Shown: piece by piece, positions 1 through 5,085 of the stretch | Layout: each line of letters starts with the position of its first letter | Position numbering within the stretch: position 1 is the stretch's first letter | NCBI GenBank assembly: GCA_016204035.1 | Contig: JACQLN010000027.1 | Location: forward strand, 1-5,098 | Origin: Parcubacteria group bacterium | GTDB lineage: Bacteria > Patescibacteriota > Minisyncoccia > JACQLN01 | DNA: 5,098 nt | Reading direction: 5' to 3' | Notes under the pieces: generated by a model | Told to the model about the DNA's origin: nothing | Seen by the model: the letters and a program-made list of their open reading frames with translations, nothing else | Databases searched by the model: none | Made by a program: the position numbers and the translations under genes

Positions 1-904
1 AGTAACCGTGATCGGTGGAAAGCGCGCTCCCCGCCCGAATGTAATAACCCAAACCCAGTTCGTCGCGGATTCTTATAAACAAGCGCGAAGACATGCCGCC
101 GCCCAAAATAGTGGCGAGTAATCCCAAAGCCCAACGCCGCGGATCAAAAATATCGTAGGCGCGCACGCCTAAAATCAAATGGCATTGGTCGGTGTCTTTG
201 TAAGTAACTTTAATTTGCGGATTTGATTGAGATTCCGAACAGGCCGAAGGTTTTGAGGTTTCGCCTTCGCGCACGCCGCCGAAATACTTTTGGACTTTGG
301 CCTTGGCGTCGTCCAAACCAATATGGCCCGCCACCACCACCGTCACGTTGGCCGACTTATAATATTTTTCCAAATAATCCAAAAAGTTTTGGCGAGTGAG
401 CGATCTAATAACCTCCTTCCGGCCGGCAATATCCCAGCCGGCCGGCTGATCGCCGTATAGCAATTCTTCAAACAAATCGCCGATCTTGCGCATGGGCGTG
501 TCTTCGTACATATCTATTTCGCCTATGATCACGCCGCGCTCTTTTTCTATTTCTTGGGCCGGGATGGTGGAGTTGATAAAAATATCGGAGACCACGTCAA
601 AGGCCAAATCGGCGTGCCGGGCATCCACCTTAACCCAGTAACCCGTCAATTCCTTGTCGGTGAAAGCGTTGTAGGCCGCGCCGACGGCGTCCAGTTCGTG
701 GGCGATGTCGGACTTGCCCGGCCGCTTGGCGGTGCCCTTAAAAAACATATGCTCCAAAAAATGCGAGATGCCGTTGATGTCTTTGGTTTCGTAGCGGGAA
801 CCGGTGCCCACCAAAACCAGAATGGTTAAAGTCTGGGTGCTGGCCATAGGCGCGTAAACCGCCCTTAAACCGTTGGGCCAAATTTCTTTGGTGAATGTGT
901 GCAT
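1..904 (-). CDS. M16 family zinc metallopeptidase, N-terminal 301 codons (partial)
   Basis: The product is a zinc-dependent peptidase of the M16 (pitrilysin/processing-peptidase-like) family, probably cytoplasmic because no signal peptide or membrane segment is seen. Translation gives the inverted zinc motif HFLEH at residues 48-52 (H48 and H52 bind zinc, E51 is the catalytic base). The third zinc ligand is probably E129 in the stretch VIIGEIDMYED, at the spacing usual for the family. The C-terminal-type segment GGGMSSRLF (about 268-276) followed by RDELGLGYYI is also typical. Bacterial M16B proteins are usually about 400-440 residues, so roughly the last quarter lies beyond base 1. The ATG at 904 is the only possible upstream start, since an in-frame TAA sits three codons before it (911-913). 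There is no Shine-Dalgarno sequence. A terminator upstream (996-1024) implies its own promoter. Family assignment is firm; the substrate is unknown. Confidence 0.95.
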   Translation of the reverse strand, partial: MHTFTKEIWPNGLRAVYAPMASTQTLTILVLVGTGSRYETKDINGISHFLEHMFFKGTAKRPGKSDIAHELDAVGAAYNAFTDKELTGYWVKVDARHADLAFDVVSDIFINSTIPAQEIEKERGVIIGEIDMYEDTPMRKIGDLFEELLYGDQPAGWDIAGRKEVIRSLTRQNFLDYLEKYYKSANVTVVVAGHIGLDDAKAKVQKYFGGVREGETSKPSACSESQSNPQIKVTYKDTDQCHLILGVRAYDIFDPRRWALGLLATILGGGMSSRLFIRIRDELGLGYYIRAGSALSTDHGY

Positions 905-995
905 TTGTTTTTAAGATTTTAAGATTAAGATTAGATATTAAAAACAGGATAACAGTTTTTGTTTTATATTAAAACCCTGACAAATAAAATAAATT
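905..995 (-). promoter_or_regulatory. AT-rich leader and presumed promoter region of the M16 gene
   Basis: A promoter is expected here because a terminator lies just upstream and the M16 gene starts at 904. The best -10 candidate is TAAAAT (921 to 916 on the minus strand), 11 bases before the ATG, which would leave a leader of only about four bases. No convincing -35 accompanies it. A second hexamer, TTGTCA (984 to 979), resembles a -35 but has no good -10 at 16-18 bases. No Shine-Dalgarno site precedes the ATG. That a promoter lies in this interval is reasonable; its exact position is not established. Confidence 0.3.
912..932. repeat. Three copies of TAAGATT
   Basis: The heptamer TAAGATT occurs at 912-918, 920-926 and 926-932 (AATCTTA on the minus strand), immediately before the M16 start codon. 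The copies are direct, with spacings of 8 and 6 bases. It may be simple AT-rich repeat drift or a binding site; the sequence does not decide. Confidence 0.5.
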
Positions 996-1024
996 AAAAA
1001 GTCCCCCGATGTTACTCGGAGGAC
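996..1024 (-). terminator. Rho-independent terminator of the 300-residue unknown gene
   Basis: Read on the minus strand, a 9-bp stem (1024-1016 with 1009-1001) encloses a six-base loop (1015-1010) and is followed at once by five T residues (1000-996). The stem is GC-rich and has one G-U wobble on the minus strand; on the plus strand the same position is a C-A mismatch, so the minus-strand reading is favoured. It begins 35 bases after the TAG stop of the unknown gene and separates it from the M16 gene. Confidence 0.85.
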
Positions 1025-1058
1025 CGCCCCAGGCCCAAAGACCAAGCTGACCAAGAAC

Positions 1059-1961
1059 CTACTTTACGAAACTCACCAGAGGACGAGCGGCGACAACGTC
1101 GTAGCGATAATCAGACCAATCGTCGTTGACGTTGGCGAGACCGCCGCTCACACGGTAGCCGCCGCCAAGCCGGTGGGAATCCTCGAAAACATTATGGAAC
1201 CATTCCCACATATTGTGCTTGCCTCGGTTGGAGTCGTAGAGATTGCCGATGGCGTTAAACTCTATGACCCGTTCCAAACGGACTTGTTCCCGTTTGAAGC
1301 CGAGATGCTCGGCGATGGCGGGCAAGACGACACTGGTCCATTCATTGTGGGTGATGGAGAAACGGGAGCCGAGGGGTGTGTAGTTGTGCTTACCGACTTG
1401 CCCATCTTCCCGCAGTCGGGTGATGATGGGAGCCAAGGGGTCGTCGGTAAAGACCTGCGTGCCGTCGGTGTAATCTGTGCCGACGGTGAAATCGGCCAGA
1501 TACCAGCCCCGGTAAAGTGTGGCGCTGTCGGAGGCAAGTTTGCCTGCCTTGATTTGCTGGTAGAACCAGGGGTTGGGTTTGATCCAATTCTTGAGCCGGC
1601 TGTCCTCGCCGATCTCCACACCGGGCAGAAAGACCGGCCGCAGGTTGAACAAGGCCCATTTGGCCAGGTTGGCTGGAGTGAATTCCGGCGGTAGAGGGTC
1701 AACTTCAACCACGTAGCCGAACTTCTTGGAGAGGAGTTTGGTGGTGCGAGAAACCAGATCTTTTGTGTTTGTGACAGTTTTCACAACTTCAAACGGGTTG
1801 CGGTGCTCAATCACTATCTGTAGTTGATCCAACGTCAAACCCTTGCCGGGTTCGCATAAACCCCAGATAAGCTGGGCGTCAATTTCGCCCATAACATTGC
1901 GGCGTTTTTCCAGCCAGTCCGGCGTCAGATCCGGACCCACGACCGCCTTTTTCCTGGCCAC
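1059..1961 (-). CDS. Hypothetical protein, 300 residues, FGE/C-type-lectin-like C-terminus
   Basis: The function is not recognised. The GTG start at 1961 is chosen because AAGGAGG lies 8 bases before it; the longer in-frame TTG start at 2042 has no such site and would overlap the promoter. The product is soluble in appearance: basic N-terminus (MARKK), no signal peptide, no membrane segment. The N-terminal third is charged and helical-looking; the middle is rich in aromatics (WIKPNPWFYQQ, about 126-136). The last 50 residues read WEWF (252-255), GGG (266-268), SGG (272-274), then a stretch dominated by N, D, Y and S, ending AARPLVSFVK. That order (WEW, GG, variable stretch, (G/A)(F/A)R) resembles the end of formylglycine-generating-enzyme/C-type-lectin folds, including target proteins of diversity-generating retroelements. 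From memory, similar multi-copy hypothetical proteins occur in Patescibacteria, but no search supports this. No reverse transcriptase or template repeat is in the window. The stop is TAG and a terminator follows 35 bases later. Confidence 0.85.
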   Translation of the reverse strand: MARKKAVVGPDLTPDWLEKRRNVMGEIDAQLIWGLCEPGKGLTLDQLQIVIEHRNPFEVVKTVTNTKDLVSRTTKLLSKKFGYVVEVDPLPPEFTPANLAKWALFNLRPVFLPGVEIGEDSRLKNWIKPNPWFYQQIKAGKLASDSATLYRGWYLADFTVGTDYTDGTQVFTDDPLAPIITRLREDGQVGKHNYTPLGSRFSITHNEWTSVVLPAIAEHLGFKREQVRLERVIEFNAIGNLYDSNRGKHNMWEWFHNVFEDSHRLGGGYRVSGGLANVNDDWSDYRYDVVAARPLVSFVK

Positions 1962-1969
1962 GGCCGTAT

Positions 1970-1976
1970 CCTCCTT
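1970..1976 (-). promoter_or_regulatory. Strong Shine-Dalgarno site fixing the GTG start
   Basis: AAGGAGG on the minus strand ends 8 bases before the GTG at 1961-1959. It decides the start of the 300-residue protein against the longer TTG-initiated reading, and is the strongest ribosome binding site in the window. Confidence 0.9.
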
Positions 1977-1998
1977 TTTGGGAGTTAAGTTAAAAGGA
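1972..1998 (-). promoter_or_regulatory. Possible hairpin covering the Shine-Dalgarno site
   Basis: In the mRNA leader, TCCTTTT (1998-1992) is exactly complementary to AAAAGGA (1978-1972), with a 13-base loop. The downstream arm contains five of the seven Shine-Dalgarno bases. If formed, the stem would hide the ribosome binding site. Seven mostly A-U pairs are only marginally stable, so this may be chance. Confidence 0.3.
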
Positions 1999-2002
1999 AC
2001 TA

Positions 2003-2019
2003 AAGCTCGCTTTGAGCTT
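2003..2019 (-). promoter_or_regulatory. Small stem-loop near the expected 5' end of the mRNA
   Basis: AAGCTC (2008-2003 complement) and GAGCTT (2019-2014 complement) form a 6-bp stem with a five-base loop. The predicted transcription start from the 2026-2055 promoter falls near 2019, so the stem would sit at the extreme 5' end of the transcript and could protect it from decay. The pairing is visible; the role is inferred. Confidence 0.35.
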
Positions 2020-2025
2020 AATATA

Positions 2026-2055
2026 CTATTACCACACCACAAAACATCACGTCAA
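2026..2055 (-). promoter_or_regulatory. Candidate sigma-70-type promoter for the unknown gene
   Basis: On the minus strand TTGACG (2055-2050) matches five of six consensus -35 bases. TAATAG (2031-2026) follows after 18 bases as a weak -10, preceded by TGG as in an extended -10. Transcription would start near 2019, giving a leader of about 58 bases before the GTG at 1961. The weak -10 keeps this moderate. Confidence 0.45.
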
Positions 2056-2105
2056 ATGTCATACTTAAATACGATCGTGAATAAGATGCCGAATTTAGAA
2101 TTCAT
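2052..2105 (-). CDS. Possible 17-residue small ORF between glyS and the unknown gene
   Basis: ATG at 2105 opens a 17-codon frame, MNSKFGILFTIVFKYDI, ending in TGA at 2054-2052. A GGAGG lies 10 bases before the ATG and directly after the glyS stop codon, so a ribosome finishing glyS could reinitiate here. The peptide has a hydrophobic core (FGILFTIVF). Its TGA overlaps the proposed -35 of the next gene. It is in the same frame as the 300-residue protein, separated by that TGA. The product is unknown; it may be a leader peptide, the remnant of a longer N-terminus, or chance. Confidence 0.35.
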   Translation of the reverse strand: MNSKFGILFTIVFKYDI

Positions 2106-2115
2106 CTGATATATT

Positions 2116-2120
2116 CCTCC
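2116..2120 (-). promoter_or_regulatory. GGAGG ribosome binding site after the glyS stop
   Basis: GGAGG on the minus strand lies one base past the glyS TAA and 10 bases before an ATG at 2105. In a window where glyS and two other starts lack such a site, its position suggests it serves the small ORF. Confidence 0.45.
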
Positions 2121-2121
2121 G

Positions 2122-3459
2122 TTATTTAGAAATTTTATCGGCGAGATAACTTCCTAGATCTGATATTTTAACACGATCTTGTTTCGTTGTATCCCTGTCC
2201 CGCACCGTTACTGTTTCATCTTCCAAAGTTTGATAATCCACCGTGATGCAAAAAGGCGTGCCGATTTCGTCCTGCGAATAATAGCGCTTGCCCACGTTGC
2301 CACGATCGTCAAAAACAGGGTTTAGCTGATAGCTTTTAGCTTTTAGCTGAAGATAAATATCGCGAGCTTTGCTGACTAAATCGGGTTTGTTGGCTGAAAG
2401 CGGGAACACCGCGGCTTTGTAAGGCGCCAGCTGCGGCTTTAATTTAAGCACCGTTCGGGATTTGTCGCTGTCGTCGTAGGCGCTTGAAAGCACCGCCAGA
2501 AAAGTCCGGTCTACGCCCCAGGTGGGTTCTATCACGTGCGGATAAAATTCTGTGACGACCTCGCGGTAGGGCGGTTCCTTAAAATGGTTTCTCAAATCAA
2601 AATCGCCGCGGTAAGCCAAGCCATAAAGTTCTTTGCGGCCGAAGGGAAAATCAAACTCAAAATCTATGGTGCGGCGCGAATAATGGGCGCGTTCCGCAGC
2701 CGGAATTTCCAACTCGTGGATGTGTTTTAGGTCCAGCCCGATAGCTTCCATCCATAAGAGCATTTCTTTCCGCCAGTGTTCAAAACTTTCCTGCCAGTTT
2801 TCTTTTTTAATAAAATACTCTATCTCCATCTGTTCAAACTCGCGGGTGCGAAAAATAAAGTTACCGGGCGTGATTTCGTTTCTAAAGGCCTTGCCGATTT
2901 GAGCGATGCCGAAGGGAATGGTTTTTCTGGTAGTATCTAAAACGTTCTTAAAATCCACGAACATGGCTTGGGCCGTTTCCGGCCGAAAGTAAACTATATT
3001 TTCCGAACTCTCCACTGGGCCAAGAAAGGTCTTTAGCATCAGATTAAACTGCTTGGGATCATCAAATTTACCCCCGCAATTCGGGCATTTTGTTTCTTTT
3101 TTGGAATTTGGATTTTGTTTAGAAATTGGAAATTGGGAATTAGAAATTTGAGAACTTTCATTCATGCGAAATCGCATATGACACTTTACACACTCCGAGA
3201 GCGGATCACTAAAGTTAGAAAGGTGTCCGCTCGCTTCCCAAACTTTCGGATTCATTATTAAAGCCGCGTCCAAACCCACTATATCGTCGCGGCGATGCAC
3301 AAAACGGCTCCACCACAGTTTTTTGATGTTGTTTTTTAATTCCACGCCCAAAGGGCCGTAGTCCCAGCTGTTGGACAGGCCGCCGTAAATTTCACTGCCG
3401 GGATACACAAATCCCCGGCGTTTGCATAAAGAAACAATTTTATCTAAAGAATCGGTCAT
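2122..3459 (-). CDS. glyS: Glycyl-tRNA synthetase, alpha2 (single-chain) type, class II
   Basis: The enzyme charges tRNA-Gly with glycine using ATP, in the cytoplasm. Numbering from the ATG at 3459 gives 445 residues, normal for the alpha2 form found in archaea, eukaryotes and some bacteria. Visible in order: the N-terminal signature RRGFVYPGSEIYGG (14-27); the motif 1 region with VWEASGHLSNFSDP (73-86); a zinc ribbon with CVKC (90-93) and CPNC (125-128); RPETAQ (159-164); motif 2 with FRNEITP and FRTREFEQME (192-212); ELYGLAYRGDFDL (277-289); motif 3 EPTWGVDRTFLAVL (311-324, R318); and the anticodon-binding domain from about 346, with the conserved GKRY and DEIGTPF. The ATG at 3459 is preferred over one 54 bases upstream, because the family begins just before this signature and the upstream ATG lies inside a long hairpin stem. 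No Shine-Dalgarno site is seen at either. Two heptamer repeat arrays are translated within it (see repeats). It stops with TAA. Confidence 0.97.
   Translation of the reverse strand: MTDSLDKIVSLCKRRGFVYPGSEIYGGLSNSWDYGPLGVELKNNIKKLWWSRFVHRRDDIVGLDAALIMNPKVWEASGHLSNFSDPLSECVKCHMRFRMNESSQISNSQFPISKQNPNSKKETKCPNCGGKFDDPKQFNLMLKTFLGPVESSENIVYFRPETAQAMFVDFKNVLDTTRKTIPFGIAQIGKAFRNEITPGNFIFRTREFEQMEIEYFIKKENWQESFEHWRKEMLLWMEAIGLDLKHIHELEIPAAERAHYSRRTIDFEFDFPFGRKELYGLAYRGDFDLRNHFKEPPYREVVTEFYPHVIEPTWGVDRTFLAVLSSAYDDSDKSRTVLKLKPQLAPYKAAVFPLSANKPDLVSKARDIYLQLKAKSYQLNPVFDDRGNVGKRYYSQDEIGTPFCITVDYQTLEDETVTVRDRDTTKQDRVKISDLGSYLADKISK
2321..2350. repeat. Four tandem heptamers AGCTAAA inside glyS
   Basis: On the minus strand the units are AGCTAAA, AGCTAAA, AGCTATC and AGCTAAA in exact 7-base register (2348 to 2321). 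They are translated as the QLKAKSYQLN part of the glyS anticodon-binding domain, just before the conserved FDDRG. A 7-base unit cannot keep frame on its own, yet the frame is intact, so the array length is compensated. Confidence 0.8.
3101..3150. repeat. Degenerate heptamer array AATTTCY inside the glyS zinc ribbon
   Basis: On the minus strand AATTTCT, AATTCCC, AATTTCC and AATTTCT run in 7-base register (3148 to 3121), followed by a decayed tail (3120-3101). It encodes a serine-, asparagine- and proline-rich linker (about residues 104-120) lying between the two Cys-x-x-Cys pairs of the synthetase. The linker has no recognisable conserved residues. Confidence 0.75.
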
Positions 3460-3504
3460 CTTGAAATAAATTAGTTGAGCTAAGTTTCTGTTTTCGCCCA
3501 AGAA

Positions 3505-3597
3505 GAGAAACATCGCCCCGAACTGCCCTCATGGAGAAGCCCTTAATGTTTTTAAGATGAGAGGCTCCGTGACAGGCAGTGAGGGGTGATGTTTCTT
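3505..3597. other. 93-base imperfect hairpin upstream of glyS (possible structured RNA or palindromic element)
   Basis: Bases 3505-3519 pair with 3583-3597, and after a 2x2 step 3522-3527 pair with 3575-3580. Inside, CTTAA (3542-3546) pairs with TTAAG (3552-3556), CTCAT (3528-3532) with ATGAG (3557-3561), and GGAG (3533-3536) can pair with CTCC (3565-3568). Read as plus-strand RNA the outer stem is continuous, with G-U pairs at 3505/3597 and 3515/3587 and a tandem G-A step at 3520-3521/3581-3582. Read as minus-strand RNA those positions become C-A mismatches and a UC/UC loop. It ends about 45 bases before the glyS start, so a glyS leader element is also possible. It matches no RNA family I recognise, and no T-box signature is present. 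No clear promoter for a plus-strand RNA was found. Confidence 0.55.
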
Positions 3598-3643
3598 GAA
3601 TGTAAATAAGTAAACTCAATAGAAAACGGAAAGTTGGCGGAAT

Positions 3644-3662
3644 AAAAAACCAATAAAATTAG
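3644..3662 (-). terminator. Weak terminator candidate after the membrane protein gene
   Basis: On the minus strand CTAAT (3662-3658) and ATTGG (3654-3650) can form five pairs, one of them a wobble, around a three-base loop, followed by six T residues (3649-3644). It starts 7 bases after the TAA stop. Position and T-run fit a terminator; the short AT-rich stem makes it weak. Confidence 0.35.
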
Positions 3663-3669
3663 TGTACTC

Positions 3670-5049
3670 TTATTTAATTTCCAACGTCAAACTCTGGCCG
3701 GCCGATATTTTGGAAACCGAAAGTCCTTCGGGTTGGGTGGTGGATTCCAATGCGGCCGCGGCGGTTAATTTGGCGCCGCTTAATGGCGATGTGTTTTTAA
3801 TTCTTATCTTCACCGCCAACTCGCCTCTTTCCAGCGGTTGTAAACCAAAAAACTTGGAATAATTATCTTTGTTTAACACCAGCGTTTTAGAAACCGCGTT
3901 GAATCCCGAAGAAAATTCTTGGGAAAGAAAATCAAAATCGGCTCCGTCAAAAACAACTTTAAGCGTAAGGTTGGAAATGGGAATATCTAAATTATTCTGC
4001 CAAACGAATTTATAGGTTACGGCCTCGCCCGAACGCGCTAGAGCCAAACCGTCGGGTTCGGTGTTTAGGTAGAGCGCCAAAGGCGGCATTATCAGTTTCA
4101 TTTGGCCGGAAGATTCTTTGTAGGTTTTCCAGCTGCTGCCTTCCAAACCCTCCACAAAAACCCTAAACACTTTGTTTTCGCCTTCCAAACCCGTCACCGT
4201 GCCGGTTACGGTTAAAGTTTTTGATTCCTGGGGCAGAATTTCATCCAGGCGCCAGACATTGTCAAATTCAAAAATTTTTTCCGAAGTTTTTTCCAACCGG
4301 AAACCGGAAGGGTATTCCAAACGCGCCCTTAAATTTTGAAAACTGTTTTCGCTGTCGTTTTTTAGATTAAAAGCAATTTCCACTTTTTCGCCCGAAACGG
4401 TTTCGGGCGCGGCCTCCACCGCCACCCCAACAGGAAAGGAAGTTATTTTGGTGCTAGCGGTGGCGACCGATTCAAAAATAATGTTACCGGCAGACGGCTT
4501 AAACTTAAACACCGCCTGGGCTTTCCTTTCAAAATTCTCACCGCCGTAAAGCGCGGCCGAAAATTCCCTTTCAAAAAGGCCACCAGCTTTTATTTCGGGT
4601 ATGGCGATGGTTTGTTTTAAGGTGTTTAACTTAAATTGGCCGGATTCGCCCGGGGCGATAGTGGGCTTGGAAAAATCCGGAAACTGGAAAATAAGTTCGG
4701 CGTCTTTCAATTCGGTTTCGTTTTTATTAACCAGCCCCAGTTTCCAAACAGCGGTTTGGCCAGCCGCGATTTCGGCCGGGCCGAATAATTTTATTTCCAC
4801 CCGATCTTTTCTAAAAGCGTAAAATCCGCGGAAAAAAATATAGACAGCCACCGTGGCGGCCAAAAACAGAAAAATACCCGCGCCTAAAAAGATTTTATTC
4901 CAAATCCTGCTTGAAGGCAGGGCGTCCGGAGGTGGCGGCGGTAAAACTAGGGGTGGCTCCGGCGGCGCGGCTTCTGGATCAACTTTAGGCAAAGCCGGTT
5001 TCTCGGGGGTATAAAGTTTTTTTTGAAGTTCTTCTAAATTATCTGGCAT
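3670..5049 (-). CDS. Single-pass membrane protein with proline-rich N-terminus and Ig/DUF11-like domains
   Basis: No specific function is recognised. The 459-residue product has a cytoplasmic-looking N-terminus with a proline-rich stretch (29-45, including PPPPP), one membrane helix (about 51-73, ending before RGFYAFRKDR), and a large beta-rich region that would lie outside the membrane. There is no cleavable signal peptide, so it should stay anchored. The outer part appears to hold about three related beta-sandwich domains, beginning near residues 84, 205 and 322. Each has a pattern like 'G..v.....l.N......l.....l..P': GQTAVWKLGLVNKNETEL, GEKVEIAFNLKNDSENSF and GEAVTYKFVWQNNLDIPI. This is the look of DUF11/CARDB-type cell-surface domains. 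There are no cysteines or catalytic motifs. The ATG at 5049 has no Shine-Dalgarno site and probably heads a leaderless mRNA. The stop is TAA. A structural or adhesive role at the surface is inferred only from architecture. Confidence 0.9.
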   Translation of the reverse strand: MPDNLEELQKKLYTPEKPALPKVDPEAAPPEPPLVLPPPPPDALPSSRIWNKIFLGAGIFLFLAATVAVYIFFRGFYAFRKDRVEIKLFGPAEIAAGQTAVWKLGLVNKNETELKDAELIFQFPDFSKPTIAPGESGQFKLNTLKQTIAIPEIKAGGLFEREFSAALYGGENFERKAQAVFKFKPSAGNIIFESVATASTKITSFPVGVAVEAAPETVSGEKVEIAFNLKNDSENSFQNLRARLEYPSGFRLEKTSEKIFEFDNVWRLDEILPQESKTLTVTGTVTGLEGENKVFRVFVEGLEGSSWKTYKESSGQMKLIMPPLALYLNTEPDGLALARSGEAVTYKFVWQNNLDIPISNLTLKVVFDGADFDFLSQEFSSGFNAVSKTLVLNKDNYSKFFGLQPLERGELAVKIRIKNTSPLSGAKLTAAAALESTTQPEGLSVSKISAGQSLTLEIK

Positions 5050-5055
5050 ATCTAT

Positions 5056-5085
5056 ATTATATCAGTTTAGAAATATTTATCCCAA
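5056..5085 (-). promoter_or_regulatory. Extended -10 promoter giving a leaderless mRNA
   Basis: On the minus strand TGATATAAT (5064-5056) is a perfect extended -10 (TG-n-TATAAT). TTGGGA (5085-5080) lies 18 bases upstream and matches four of six -35 bases. Only six bases separate TATAAT from the ATG at 5049, so transcription should begin at or within a base or two of the start codon. This explains the missing ribosome binding site. Confidence 0.75.

Noticed and set aside
554..829. Plus-strand ORF of 91 codons
   Set aside because: It is antisense to the M16 peptidase, whose minus-strand translation contains unmistakable family motifs over the same bases.
1059..1961. Base composition suggesting horizontal transfer of the 300-residue gene
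   Set aside because: Hand counts gave 34 and 35 G+C per 60 in two lines of this gene, against 27 in glyS and 22 in the membrane protein gene. The M16 gene also gave 32 and 36, so the difference is not specific to this gene.
1962..2042. In-frame TTG start adding 27 residues to the 300-residue protein
   Set aside because: No ribosome binding site precedes it, it overlaps the predicted promoter, and AAGGAGG sits 8 bases before the GTG at 1961.
1962..2105. Reading the small ORF through its TGA into the 300-residue gene (UGA recoded as Gly or Trp)
   Set aside because: The frames do match, but no other in-frame TGA occurs in the window's genes and the downstream GTG has an excellent ribosome binding site. 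A one-in-three coincidence of frame is enough.
1173..2109. Overlapping ORFs at 1173-1694 (+), 1262-1708 (-), 1390-1659 (-) and 1843-2109 (+)
   Set aside because: They lie within or across the 300-residue gene, which has a promoter, a strong ribosome binding site and a terminator in matching order; the others have none of these and their products look low-complexity.
3460..3513. Longer glyS start at ATG 3513
   Set aside because: The 18 extra residues do not fit the family N-terminus, no ribosome binding site precedes this ATG, and it lies in the paired stem of the 3505-3597 hairpin.
3460..3660. T-box or glycine riboswitch controlling glyS
   Set aside because: Neither the T-box AGGGTGG-type antiterminator sequence nor the glycine riboswitch core could be found; the hairpin present does not match their layouts.
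2536..4822. Plus-strand ORFs at 2536-2730, 2720-2902, 3662-3862 and 4601-4822
   Set aside because: The first two lie antisense to glyS, and the other two fall almost wholly antisense to the membrane protein gene; none has a ribosome binding site or recognisable product.
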